Source: Clostridium sp. CF012
Lineage (GTDB): Bacteria > Bacillota > Clostridia > Clostridiales > Clostridiaceae
Length of the DNA: 64,000 bases
Assembly (NCBI RefSeq): GCF_018861755.1
Contig: NZ_JAHLEF010000022.1
Coordinates: 1-64,000 of the forward strand
Reading direction: 5' to 3'
Below the pieces are notes generated by a model. The model was not told the DNA's origin. It saw only the letters and a program-made list of their open reading frames with translations, and searched no databases. A program made the position numbers and the translations under genes. Below are positions 44,523-53,493 of this stretch, piece after piece. Every line of letters begins with the position of its first letter. The stretch's first letter is position 1.

Positions 44523-44747
44523 AAAGCATCTCCATTCTTGTGCTATAGCAATATAGCATTCACAATATTCTTAATTTAAATTTTTAATGCATAATATATT
44601 TATAAGCTTATCTTTAACTTTTATTACCATCTCAACCTCATAAAACTAATTATTCTTCTTTGTAGTCATAACTATAAATTCACTATTTAAAGGATTTTTG
44701 TGATTTACTAATAGAGCATACATGAATTGTTAAAACTTCGCAAAAAA

Positions 44748-44781
44748 AACTACTGAAATATATTAATATATTTCAGTAGTT
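44748..44781 (-). terminator. Terminator of the TetR/membrane-protein unit
   Basis: A perfect 34-base palindrome (17 bp arms) followed on the minus strand by a T run. It is the only element recognised in the 305-base stretch between 44523 and 44827. Confidence 0.7.
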
Positions 44782-44827
44782 ACCCTCACTAACTTTTACA
44801 AAGTTTTCTAATTTTATTTTACTATCT

Positions 44828-45380
44828 TTACCTAGTAACAGTTACATTATTTGGTTCTATTGTGTTTTTCATTAAAATAATTAAACATATTATAGCTAAT
44901 AAATTAAACATTGGGAAAATGACTATCTCAATTATGCTCATTTTCACGTTATTTAAAGCTAAATTTATTATCATAGCAGAAATACATGTTAGCTTTGTTA
45001 TTCCCTTGAAAATTGATGGTTCTATTTTCCCAAGCCATAACATTCCTATAGCAAAAGCAAGGAATAATTGAAATCCTCCTATTAGTTTTACTGGCAGTTG
45101 TTTTTTGAAATTTAGAGCAATGTTATCAATATCAAATGACATCATTGCAAGAATAAAACCAAATAAACTGAGTGACATTAACAAAACATAAATGATAAAA
45201 AACTTATTATACATCCATAAAAATGTGTATGACATAAATGTGTAAAGAAAATATCCTAAAGTACCAGTCAATAGAAGTTTCCCTTTAAATGAGCCTTTGC
45301 GAGTAAAATAATTGGATATTAATAACAACGGTATTTGCAATACATAATACAAGTATACTTATAGTTTTTTTGAATTTCAT
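44828..45380 (-). pseudogene. Multi-helix membrane protein with deleted N-terminal part
   Basis: The main frame (44828-45352) encodes 174 residues with about five helices (LLLTGTLGYFLYTFMSYTFLWMYNKFF in part; KLPVKLIGGFQLFLAF-type helix), but its only start is a TTG without a ribosome binding site. Immediately upstream, an ATG at 45380 with AGGGG begins MKFKKTISILVLCIA in another frame. That looks like the true first helix of the same gene. As I recall the family, members have about 50 more residues between these parts, so an internal deletion with frameshift is inferred. It directly follows the TetR gene. Confidence 0.5.
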
Positions 45381-45382
45381 AA

Positions 45383-45973
45383 TTATTTACCTACCCCTTT
45401 AACAAGTATTTCTACATAAGAATTTATTGTAGTATTTATTATATTTTCATCATAAATGTTATTTAGCACAATCATATTCACCATACCAAAGACACCTGTA
45501 GTTAGCAAAACCGCTGTGAATTTCGTATTATCTATGACAAAATCTCCGAGTGTAACTCCTCGCTTTAAAATAAGTATAAGTAAATTCATAGCTTCGTTAT
45601 CATTAGATGCCTCATCTGTAGCATTAACACCACTTAAAAGTGTGGCTTTAAAATGTTCTCTTCGCTTTAACAGTAGCTGCGAGAGTTTTAAAAGGCCTGT
45701 TTTCAAAGCTGTTTTAGGTGTCATACTTATAAAATCAATACATAAAAGCTCTTTAAATATTCTATGATAGTTATCACTGGTAATTGCCTTTATAATGTCA
45801 TCTTTATTTTTAAAGTAGTTGTAAATCATAGCAGGAGAGTATTCAATGTCCTTTGCCAGTTTTCTAATAGAAAGCTTTTCGTAGCCAAGCTCTAATATGA
45901 GTTTACTGGCACTGTCAAATATTTTTTCCCTTATAGCTTCTTTCTCTGATTCTCGCCTTTCGATTATTCCCAT
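45383..45973 (-). CDS. TetR/AcrR-family transcriptional regulator
   Basis: The 196-residue protein has an N-terminal TetR helix-turn-helix (AIREKIFDSASKLILELGYEKLSIRKLAKDIEYSPAMIYNYFKNKDD in parts: KLSIRKLAKDIEYSPAMIYNYF) and a helical ligand domain of the WHG/TetR_C type. The ATG is chosen because AAGGGGG lies eight bases upstream; a longer frame of 31 residues has no site. It lies immediately before the decayed membrane-protein gene, which it probably regulated. Confidence 0.85.
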   Translation of the reverse strand: MGIIERRESEKEAIREKIFDSASKLILELGYEKLSIRKLAKDIEYSPAMIYNYFKNKDDIIKAITSDNYHRIFKELLCIDFISMTPKTALKTGLLKLSQLLLKRREHFKATLLSGVNATDEASNDNEAMNLLILILKRGVTLGDFVIDNTKFTAVLLTTGVFGMVNMIVLNNIYDENIINTTINSYVEILVKGVGK

Positions 45974-46122
45974 ATTTGCGCCCCCTTTCTTGTGAACACT
46001 GTTTATTATACTAACATTGTTTATATTTGTCAACGCAATAGGTATACATAATGAAATTTGGGTCATTATAATATTTAAAGAGATTTAATAAATATATATA
46101 TTTATGAAAGGTAGTGTTTTGG

Positions 46123-46281
46123 ATGGGTTTTTTAAGTTGGATAGGTGGAATAGTACTATGTTTTTGGTTCTTAGGATTTATGTTTAGTGTTGGTGGGCTT
46201 ATGATCCATTGGTTACTTGTAATAGCTACAATCGCCATAGTCGTAGATATAATTTCAGGTAGAAGAAGAAGAAGAACCTAG
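46123..46281 (+). CDS. lmo0937-family small membrane protein
   Basis: This 52-residue protein is almost entirely two hydrophobic helices (MGFLSWIGGIVLCFWFLGF and LMIHWLLVIATIAIVVDII) ending in SGRRRRRT. The pattern W-I-G-G-I-x-L-x-x-W-x-x-G-x-x-x-x-x-G and basic tail is that of the lmo0937 family found across Firmicutes, with no known function. GAAAGG precedes the ATG by eleven bases. It is followed by a hairpin with a T run. Confidence 0.75.
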   Translation: MGFLSWIGGIVLCFWFLGFMFSVGGLMIHWLLVIATIAIVVDIISGRRRRRT

Positions 46282-46301
46282 GAGATTATTATAACAATGC
46301 G

Positions 46302-46323
46302 AAGAGCCAATTAGGCTCTTTTT
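46302..46323 (+). terminator. Terminator of the small membrane protein gene
   Basis: AAGAGCC and GGCTCTT (7 bp) around a 5-base loop are followed by a T run, 20 bases past the stop. Confidence 0.65.
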
Positions 46324-46341
46324 CACTTTAATATAAAATGT

Positions 46342-47262
46342 TTAAATTGTTAAATTTGCCTGGTTTTCTTTATTTTTAACTTGAGACAAAATTATAATTG
46401 TACCTATAATACAAGCTGTTCCCGCCCATTCAGGTAGACCAAAAGGGACCTTTAACCAATAAATAGATAAAAAGGCTGCTGATAGTGGTTCAACACAAGA
46501 TAGTACACTAGTTTCTGTTGGTTGTATGTACTTTAAACTTTCAAGGTAACAGCAAAAGGCAATAAGGGTTCCAAATAACACCACAAATATAACAGCAAAT
46601 ATTGATGCAATTGACCATTGACCAGTAAAGTTCCAAGGCTGATGGATAAAACTAAAAGCTATTCCACCAATGAGCATCCCCCATCCAACTACAATTGTAG
46701 AACCATACTTAGCAAGCAGATAACGAGGTTGCAAGGTGTAAAAGGCTGCCGTAAATGCCGAACAAATCCCCCAAAATAAGGCTAATTTAGAAATAGATAG
46801 GGTATGTATATTGCCTTTCGTAATAATAAAAAACGTGCCCGCCATTGCCAGTATAATGGCTATTATTTCTTGTAAATTTGGAATTCTTTTATTGAAGATA
46901 ATTAAATAACAAGCAATTATCACCGCTGATAAATATTGAAGAATAGTTGCTGTTGGGGCATTCCCATATTTAATAGAAGCAAAATATGTATACTGCACAC
47001 CTACCATCCCTATAATGCTAAAAATTACGAGACTCCAGCAATTATGCTTGGTCTCCCATATTTTCCATAAATTTTTATTTCCTTTTATAAATGCATGTAC
47101 TAATAGAATTATACCTGATACTAGAAGGCGAATTACAACAAGCCATTCTGCACTAAATCCTTTTTCCTGAAACAAAAATTGAGCAACTGTGCCGGATACG
47201 CCCCATAGTGTGGCCCCTATTATTACAAGTATTATTCCTTTTATTCTCGGCTTACAATTCAT
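46342..47262 (-). CDS. EamA/DMT-family transporter
   Basis: The 306-residue protein has ten transmembrane helices in two EamA repeats (IILVIIGATLWGVSGTVAQFLF; and IASIFAVIFVVLFGTLIAFCCYLESLKYIQPTETSVL in parts). The motif GTLIAFCCYLESLKYI and the C-terminal ACIIGTIIILSQ are typical of drug/metabolite exporters of the RhaT/YdcZ-like superfamily. Substrate unknown. The ribosome binding site is weak. Single gene. Confidence 0.85.
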   Translation of the reverse strand: MNCKPRIKGIILVIIGATLWGVSGTVAQFLFQEKGFSAEWLVVIRLLVSGIILLVHAFIKGNKNLWKIWETKHNCWSLVIFSIIGMVGVQYTYFASIKYGNAPTATILQYLSAVIIACYLIIFNKRIPNLQEIIAIILAMAGTFFIITKGNIHTLSISKLALFWGICSAFTAAFYTLQPRYLLAKYGSTIVVGWGMLIGGIAFSFIHQPWNFTGQWSIASIFAVIFVVLFGTLIAFCCYLESLKYIQPTETSVLSCVEPLSAAFLSIYWLKVPFGLPEWAGTACIIGTIIILSQVKNKENQANLTI

Positions 47263-47390
47263 TTAATTTTAACTCACTTTCTTCTTTTTATTATACAAAT
47301 ACCTCATGGTTATTATATCATGAATTTTTGATAATTAAACGTAAGATTTACTAACTATACATTGGTTAATTTCAGATAAAAAGCGCAAAA

Positions 47391-47434
47391 AACTACCCAG
47401 TAGACAGCTATCTTGAACTATCTACTGGGTAGTT
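47391..47434 (-). terminator. Terminator after the EAL remnant
   Basis: A perfect 14-bp stem (AACTACCCAGTAGA with its complement) around a 16-base loop has A-rich and T-rich flanks and touches the end of the EAL fragment. Confidence 0.65.
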
Positions 47435-47435
47435 T

Positions 47436-47852
47436 TCACTTGATAAATTTTTCTCTAAAATTAGCTGATGTCATTGGTTTACCAATTAAGTATCCTTGAA
47501 TAGAATCACATTGGAGTTCCTTTAACAGTTCAAATTCTGTATCTGTTTCAATTCCCTCTGCAACAACTTTAATGCCTAAGCTATGAGCCATTACTACCAT
47601 AGCTTTAATTATAACTTTATTTTTAGAGCTATCTTTTAAATTTATTATAAGTGATCTATCTATTTTAATTGTATCAATAGGAAGCTTATTTATATAACTC
47701 AGGGAAGAATACCCTGTGCCAAAATCATCCATTGAAATTTTAATCCCCTTTGATTTTAACTCTGTAAGTATTTTTATTATTAAGTCAGGGTCTTTCATGG
47801 CCTCATCTTCAGTAATTTCTAGATTTAAATACCTAGGTTCTAGTAACTGTTT
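47436..47852 (-). pseudogene. C-terminal remnant of an EAL-domain c-di-GMP phosphodiesterase
   Basis: The sense frame runs from just after a TAG (47853-47855): KQLLEPRYLNLEITEDEAM, MDDFGTGYSSLSYINKLPIDT, IKIDRSLI, VVAEGIET and IQGYLIGKPM. These are the last five EAL signatures. The EAL motif itself, the Asn ligand and all upstream GGDEF sequence are missing. The fragment abuts the GNAT stop codon within a base, so a deletion joined them. An internal ATG gives 120 residues, without a good ribosome binding site, that could not form a working active site. Confidence 0.75.
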
Positions 47853-47855
47853 CTA

Positions 47856-48389
47856 TTATACTACTGAACGATCTTCATAATTAGCATCTATGGAAGCCTC
47901 GTTTTTTTCTTCTATATATTCCTTGCATAGCAAGGCTCTTATGTAGCCTCGGTCATTAGTGGTGGATTCTATATAGAAGCCCCTTCCATAGTAAAACCTA
48001 ATAAGTGAAAACATTCTGGATGCAGTATGAAGATATAAAGAGGTAATCCCGATTTCTATCATTAAGTTGTCAATTGCATTCATTAATATTTTACCGATAC
48101 CATTATTTTGATGTGTAAGTGAAACACCGAATCTACTTAAATAAGCAGTACTATCATGTTTTATTTCAATCCTCACACTACCAATAACTTCTTCGTTATA
48201 TAGAGCTACAAAAACTTCAGTAGTTTCTATAGCCTTTTTTATCTCCTCATAGGTTTCCTCAAGAGGTGCGATTAGTTCTGTAATTGCCGCGTTTTCGGCA
48301 TACATCTTAAAAGATTCCCTTGCAAGTACTCGTATTTCTTCAATGTCGGTATAAACCGCTTTTCTAATTTCAAAAGACATTTTTTCCAT
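47856..48389 (-). CDS. GNAT-family N-acetyltransferase
   Basis: The 177-residue protein has the GNAT core (AYLSRFGVSLTHQNNGIGKILMNAIDNLMIE in part; acetyl-CoA loop QNNGIGK) and the C-terminal FYYGRGFYIEST. The last 20 residues (KNEASIDANYEDRSVV) are acidic and unlike a GNAT end. Since an EAL remnant begins at the next base, the tail may derive from a fusion at the deletion point. The ATG is placed after GGGGAGG. Confidence 0.8.
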   Translation of the reverse strand: MEKMSFEIRKAVYTDIEEIRVLARESFKMYAENAAITELIAPLEETYEEIKKAIETTEVFVALYNEEVIGSVRIEIKHDSTAYLSRFGVSLTHQNNGIGKILMNAIDNLMIEIGITSLYLHTASRMFSLIRFYYGRGFYIESTTNDRGYIRALLCKEYIEEKNEASIDANYEDRSVV

Positions 48390-48534
48390 GGATCTACCTC
48401 CCCATATCACAATTATTTCTGTGAGTAATTATATATAATTTTTAATCAAAAAACAAGATATATTTTCTTAACTATTGCCTGAAAAATAAGTGTGAATCTT
48501 AAAAATATTACAAAAAATTCATCTTGTATTTAAT

Positions 48535-48586
48535 GCGCCATAGCAAGGTATTCTTTAGTACTAAAGCCAGTTACCCTAGCCGCTTG
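48535..48586. other. GC-richer hairpin element before the conserved hypothetical gene
   Basis: Within the 270-base gap, a locally GC-rich segment contains GGTA...TACC enclosing the 14-base palindrome CTTTAGTACTAAAG. The string GCAA...AAAGCC...CTA loosely recalls the c-di-GMP-I riboswitch, but the tetraloop, the receptor and the 3' GCCGGGUUGCC are missing. Function unknown. Confidence 0.25.
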
Positions 48587-48662
48587 TTATAAAGTATACT
48601 GATAATTCAACGATAGTATAATAAACACAATAATATATAAAAAGGAGGAATCACCCACACAT

Positions 48663-49361
48663 ATGGACATTATTGAAATTAAAGGGAGTAACAGTTCGAA
48701 TTATACTATTACAAATGACACAAAAAAAGCAGATAATAAAAATACTGGGAATATTGATACTTCAAACGCCCAAAGGGTTACACAAGATTTTGGAACTGAT
48801 ACTTTTGTTAAATCCACAGAAGAAGACAAGGCAGATTCAAGCTATAAACCTCTAAGAAAGAAGCTTTCCACAGAAGAAGTTACAGCTTTAAAAGAATCAC
48901 AGGAAAACTTAAAAGCAGATTTTATAAAAAAATTCATAAGTGATACAATAAATAATCAGAATAAGCTACTTGGAAAATCAACTGAAAGTGGAATTAGTGA
49001 AATGTCAAAAGAAACTACAGATCTACTTACTAAAATATTTGGTTCTGTAGAAAATGCATATCCAAAAATGGCAACAACTCCAGAAGGTGCGAAGCAAGCA
49101 ATAGAAAAAGGTGGAGCATATTCTATAAATGCAGTGGCTGATCGTATTCTGACTATGGCTAAATCTATAGCAGGAGATGATCCAAAGAAACTACAACAAA
49201 TGAGAGCTGCAGTAGAAAAAGGCTTTTCTCAAGCTGGATTAGATTTTAATAAAGCGACAAATAGTGATTTACCACAAATTTGCAAAGATACCTATAATGA
49301 AGTTATGAAGAGATTTGATGAATTGCAGAACAAAACTAGTAGTAATACTGAAAAAGTATAA
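48663..49361 (+). CDS. Conserved hypothetical protein of clostridia
   Basis: The 232-residue soluble protein has a low-complexity Asn/Thr/Lys-rich first 75 residues, then a helical domain with an ATTPEGAKQAIEKGGAYSINAVADRI core (written here in part), IAGDDPKKLQQMRAAVEKGFSQAG and a helical end. Family members with the G-A-x-x-A-I-x-x-G-G-x-Y-S pattern are found in many clostridia without assigned function, often near flagellar or surface genes. The ATG lies 13 bases after AAGGAGG. No signal peptide. Confidence 0.65.
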   Translation: MDIIEIKGSNSSNYTITNDTKKADNKNTGNIDTSNAQRVTQDFGTDTFVKSTEEDKADSSYKPLRKKLSTEEVTALKESQENLKADFIKKFISDTINNQNKLLGKSTESGISEMSKETTDLLTKIFGSVENAYPKMATTPEGAKQAIEKGGAYSINAVADRILTMAKSIAGDDPKKLQQMRAAVEKGFSQAGLDFNKATNSDLPQICKDTYNEVMKRFDELQNKTSSNTEKV

Positions 49362-49458
49362 ATAACAATAAACAAAAGTAAGCGTCAAAAATTCTCTGTA
49401 TTTATGGGTGTTATAAAAGCTATAACAGGCTGTCCTACTTAAACCATTTAATTCTAAT

Positions 49459-49500
49459 AAAGCAGTTATCTACCACAATTTTGCGGTAAATAACTGCTTT
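49459..49500. terminator. Bidirectional terminator
   Basis: A 16-bp stem with one mismatch (49459-49474 with 49485-49500) and T/A runs sits between the conserved hypothetical gene and the convergent SRPBCC gene. Confidence 0.7.
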
Positions 49501-49505
49501 TCAGT

Positions 49506-49943
49506 TTACATTTTCAATTGTTGGCTCTCAGCATATTTTTTAAAGTTATCTAAAATCTGCTGCCATCCCTTTTGTTGGAGCTCAATTGAATTGGTTTTTT
49601 CTGATTCAAAGGCTTCAATTATCTTGGTTTTGTTTTCTTGACTTATAAAAGTGATTTTAACTTTTCTCCCGTCATCTAAAATATAAGAAATAACCTCATT
49701 TAATTTCACTTTATCATAAACACCACTAAGATCAAACCCGAAGCTACCATCTTTAGCTTCCATTCTTGAAAGAAATTTTCCACCAACCCTTAAATCATTT
49801 TCAGAAAATGGCGTGTGCCAATCATCTGAAGCGATATTCCATTTAGTTATATGTTGTGTTTCTGTCCAATATTTCCACACTATTTCCACGGTGGCATTAA
49901 CTATAGTTTCTACGTTTATAATTGAATTATTACATGTTTCCAT
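49506..49943 (-). CDS. SRPBCC / AHSA1-domain protein
   Basis: The 145-residue protein matches the START-like AHSA1 type: VETIVNATVEIVWKYWTETQHITKW, DLRVGGKFLSRMEAKDG, and the C-terminal helix LQQKGWQQILDNFKKY. Members bind hydrophobic ligands or act as stress co-factors; many are paired with ArsR regulators, which is not the case here. The ATG follows AAAAGGTGTG. It is next to a VOC protein gene on the same strand, 62 bases apart. Confidence 0.8.
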   Translation of the reverse strand: METCNNSIINVETIVNATVEIVWKYWTETQHITKWNIASDDWHTPFSENDLRVGGKFLSRMEAKDGSFGFDLSGVYDKVKLNEVISYILDDGRKVKITFISQENKTKIIEAFESEKTNSIELQQKGWQQILDNFKKYAESQQLKM

Positions 49944-50005
49944 TATATATATCACACCTTTTTTAATTAACACATTTTATGATTTAACCTGGTAAAATTT
50001 ATTTC

Positions 50006-50422
50006 TTACTCCCTGGGCAGCTTACTCATATCCATAAACAGCACATTCCACCTATGACCGTCCAAATCAGAAAACCCAAAGCCATACATCCAGCTGTCAT
50101 TGTCTTCTGCCTCAGCATAGATTGTACCGCCGGCCTTTACTACCTTCTCTGCCATTTCATCTACTTCTTGCCTGCTCTCTGCATCGATAGAAAACAAAAC
50201 TTCCGTACCTTGCTTTGAATCTGTAATTTTATTTCCCGTAAAATTTTTAAAAGCGGATTCCGTGAAAAGCATCACCACAATATTTTTTTCTCCTATGACT
50301 AAGCAAGCGCCTTCATCACTGTTAGTATACTTCTCATCAAATGAAAATCCAAGCTTATAAAAAAACTCTTTTGATTTTTTGAGGTCTTTTACCGGCAGAT
50401 TAATCCAAAGTTCTTTTGTCAT
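50006..50422 (-). CDS. VOC-family (glyoxalase/bleomycin-resistance fold) protein
   Basis: The 138-residue protein has paired beta-alpha-beta-beta-beta units: LWINLPVKDLKKSKEFFYKLGF and VVMLFTESAFKNF in the first half, FGFSDLDGHRWNVLFMD in the second. The conserved L-D-G-H-R-W ends are typical of the SAV/YaeR-like group. It probably binds a metal with a small substrate; the reaction is unknown. AAAAAGGAG precedes the ATG. It may be co-transcribed with the SRPBCC gene. Confidence 0.8.
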   Translation of the reverse strand: MTKELWINLPVKDLKKSKEFFYKLGFSFDEKYTNSDEGACLVIGEKNIVVMLFTESAFKNFTGNKITDSKQGTEVLFSIDAESRQEVDEMAEKVVKAGGTIYAEAEDNDSWMYGFGFSDLDGHRWNVLFMDMSKLPRE

Positions 50423-50645
50423 TACTTTCTCTCCTTTTTAATTAAATGTTTTTCCTACTATTATAACCTAATTACATAAAAACTCTTGCTATCTTTTTAA
50501 ATTATCCTTATCCTATCTATCTTTTTCTTGAAAAAATTGTTTATCTGCTCCCCAAAACCTCTGTTTGATTGTCTGACGTTACTAGAGTTTTCTATTGCAT
50601 AAAAATCGTTAAAGTACTATATTCTACATAAGGGGATGAATTGAA

Positions 50646-52252
50646 ATGTTAGATATAATAATAAAAAACGGAAATATAGTAGACGGTACTGGTAATACTT
50701 CTTATCAAAGAAGTTTAGGAATCAAAAATGGAAAAGTAGTGAAAATCGAAAGTAATATTGTTGAAGAAGCCTTAGAAATTATTGATGCTAGTGGACTTAT
50801 AGTTTGCCCGGGTTTTATGATGTGCACAGCCATAATGATTTAGTACCTTTTATGGATGAAAATATTCAAAATTTGAAATTAATGCAAGGTGTAACCACAG
50901 AGCTTGTAGGACAATGTGGCTTAGGCGTCATTCCTTGTATTGAAGAAGAAAATAGCATATGGAAAAACTATATAAGAGGAGTAGTCGGAGATCCTCCATT
51001 TAATTGGAGTTTTTCTAATCTCGATGACTATATACATAAAATAGCTTCAAAAGGACTGAAAAATAATTTTTCAATTCTCATTTCCCATGGAGCAATTAAG
51101 ACAAGTGTTATGAGCTTTGATAGTAGAATACCAACTAAAGAAGAGCTTTCCAGAATGTGTAAAATAGCAGATAGTGCTATGAAAGCTGGTGCTTTTGGGA
51201 TGTCTATAGGCCTTCAATACATGCCTGCAATTTTTAGCACAAAAGATGAGCTAATAGCTATATGCACGATTATTGCAAAGTATGATGGAATTGTTATGGT
51301 TCATCTTAGAAATCATGATGATACTATAACAAATGCTCTAGAGGAAATTATTTATATAGCCAAGCGGTCTAATGTAAGGCTTCACATTTCGCACATGAGG
51401 TCTTACAACTCGAAGGATTTGGGTTGTGATGCTGAAACGCTTATAAGTTATATAGATAATGCAGTAGCAAAAGGGATTAAAATAACCTTTGATGAGCATT
51501 TATATTTATCTGGAAGCACCCTAATGACTCAACTTTTACCACCTTGGATTACTGCTGGCGGGAGTGAACAAATGCTTAAAAGACTTCAAGATAAAAAACT
51601 GCTCCTAAAGCTTAAAGGTGAACTTACAAGTATCAAAACTCACTATAGTGGGTGGGACAATTATAGCTTAATTACAGGTTGGGATGGCATACTCATAACT
51701 TCAGTAAAAGAAGTGGAAAATTTAAAATACCTTGGAAAGACTGTAGGTGTCATTGCTAAAGATCTAGGTATTAACCCTGTAGATTTTGCGCTGCAGCTGC
51801 TTATGGACGAAAAGTTTGGAGTAGCAATAGTCACGCTAAATATATTTTCCGAGGAGGATACCATTAAACTAATAAATCATCCACTGCAAATGGTAGGGTC
51901 AGACAGCATACCAGCAGGAAATCCACATCCAAGGCTTTATGGCAACTACCCTCTTTTTATAGGTAAATTTGTGAGAGATAAAAATGTCCTTTCTCTTGAA
52001 AACGCTATATATAAGATATCCTATCTGCCTGCTAAAACTTTAGGCCTTAAAGATATAGGAGAAATAGCTGTAGGTAAAACTGCTGATATAGTTTTATTTG
52101 ATTTAAAAGAAATTAATGGTTTCGAAGATTACTTTGAACCAACTAAAGCCCCTGTTGGAATTAAATTTGTTGTATTAAATGGCAAGCTTGCTGTAAGCGA
52201 TAGCGTGGTATGTAAGGATTCCTATGGAAAAGTTTATAAAAGCTCTAACTAG
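50646..52252 (+). pseudogene. N-acyl-D-amino-acid deacylase family amidohydrolase, frameshifted
   Basis: Frame one (50646-50843) gives MLDIIIKNGNIVDGTGN ... GLIVCPGF and then runs into a stop. The next frame (from about 50804) resumes at GFYDVHSHNDLVPFMDENI and continues for 480 residues to the end. Joining them restores the metal motif C-P-G-F-x-D-V-H-S-H-N-D. The break is at the T run 50813-50816; one missing T explains it. The rest (VMVHLRNHDDTITNALEEI; LHISHMR; FDEHLYLSG; MVGSDSIPAGNPHPRLYG) is intact. It is a real frameshift or a base-call error in a homopolymer. No regulator is adjacent. Confidence 0.8.
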
Positions 52253-52350
52253 ACTGCTCTCATCCATGTTTTTTTATTTTCTAACTAAGAATTTAGTAGT
52301 TATCTCCAATTTATACATACCTCAGTATGCTACCTCATAATTGTATTTAA

Positions 52351-52385
52351 AAAACCCAGTATAATAAGAAATTATACTGGGTTTT
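52351..52385. terminator. Terminator of the had operon
   Basis: A perfect 15-bp stem (AAAACCCAGTATAAT with its complement, AAGAA loop) ends 30 bases past the last gene of the operon and also faces the amidohydrolase remnant. Confidence 0.75.
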
Positions 52386-52415
52386 AAACAACCATGAGCT
52401 ATAAATAAAATAAAA

Positions 52416-53408
52416 TTAGTTTACAATATAATTACTAGTACCATTTTTAAGAATATCGTAAGCTCCATCTAATCCACCTTCAACTAAATTTTTAACTGCT
52501 GTTTCAGTATAAAATGCTATGTGTGGTGTTAATAATACATCATCACGGTGAGTAAGTTCTTTTAGCATCTCATCCTCAACTTCCTTACCCGTAAAATCTT
52601 TTGTAAAATAGTTGAATTCATTTTCATAGGTATCTAAAGCTGCAGCCGCAATTTTACCACTGTTTAAAGCATCTATTAACGCTTTTGTATCAACAATTGT
52701 GCCTCTAGCTGTATTAACGAAAAACGCACCATCTTTCATTTTATCAAAAATTTCTTTGTTAAATAAATGGAAATTATCCTTTGTAGCTGGTATATGCAAT
52801 GAAATTAAATCTGCTTGTGCAATAGCCTCTTCAAGAGTATCTACATATTCCATACACCCTTTAGCTGCTTCACAAGGGTATAAATCATATCCTATAACTT
52901 TTGCACCAAAACCTTTAAATATTTGCGCTGTTATGCATCCAATTTTACCCGTTCCAATAATTGCAATAGTCATGGATCTTATTTCTTTAGATATAATCTC
53001 TTTTCTCCAACGATAATCTTGTTCTTTCATGGCTACTTTAATATGATTCACATGGCGAACAATATTAAGTGAGGCAGTTACAGCATATTCAGCAATTGCA
53101 TTAGGCGAATATACAGGCACGTTTGTAATAAATAATCCATGTTTTGTTGCCTCCACCATATCGAACATATCCACTCCAGCTGTACGTGATGCAATTTGTT
53201 TTATTCCTTTATCTTTTAATCCTTTATAAATTCCGTGTTCCATCTTTTTTGTTTGACAGAGACAAACTCCATCAAAGCCTTTTACTAAATGAATATTTTC
53301 TAATGATAAAGGTTCTGAAATATTTTCAACTTCCACTTCACGCTTTTTACCCCAGATGCTAGCAGCACTAACTTCATCTTCTCTTGCACTAAACATAATT
53401 AATTTCAT
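52416..53408 (-). CDS. ldhA: D-2-hydroxyacid dehydrogenase ((R)-2-hydroxyisocaproate dehydrogenase type)
   Basis: The 330-residue NAD-dependent enzyme reduces a 2-oxoacid to the (R)-2-hydroxyacid, the first reductive step of the pathway. The Rossmann motif is IIGTGKIGCITAQIFKGFG, and the catalytic Arg, Glu and His lie in NTARGTIVD, DTYENE and TPHIAFYTE. In Clostridioides difficile the equivalent LdhA serves 2-oxoisocaproate from leucine. Here it is the last gene of the unit instead of the first. The ATG follows AAGGGGG; a 17-codon longer frame lacks a site. Confidence 0.85.
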   Translation of the reverse strand: MKLIMFSAREDEVSAASIWGKKREVEVENISEPLSLENIHLVKGFDGVCLCQTKKMEHGIYKGLKDKGIKQIASRTAGVDMFDMVEATKHGLFITNVPVYSPNAIAEYAVTASLNIVRHVNHIKVAMKEQDYRWRKEIISKEIRSMTIAIIGTGKIGCITAQIFKGFGAKVIGYDLYPCEAAKGCMEYVDTLEEAIAQADLISLHIPATKDNFHLFNKEIFDKMKDGAFFVNTARGTIVDTKALIDALNSGKIAAAALDTYENEFNYFTKDFTGKEVEDEMLKELTHRDDVLLTPHIAFYTETAVKNLVEGGLDGAYDILKNGTSNYIVN

Positions 53409-53493
53409 TTTTATTTCCCCCTTGTATATTAACAATTTATTGGAATTTAAAAATTTCAAGTCCTATAATATATAGCTTTAATCCACCTTATAT

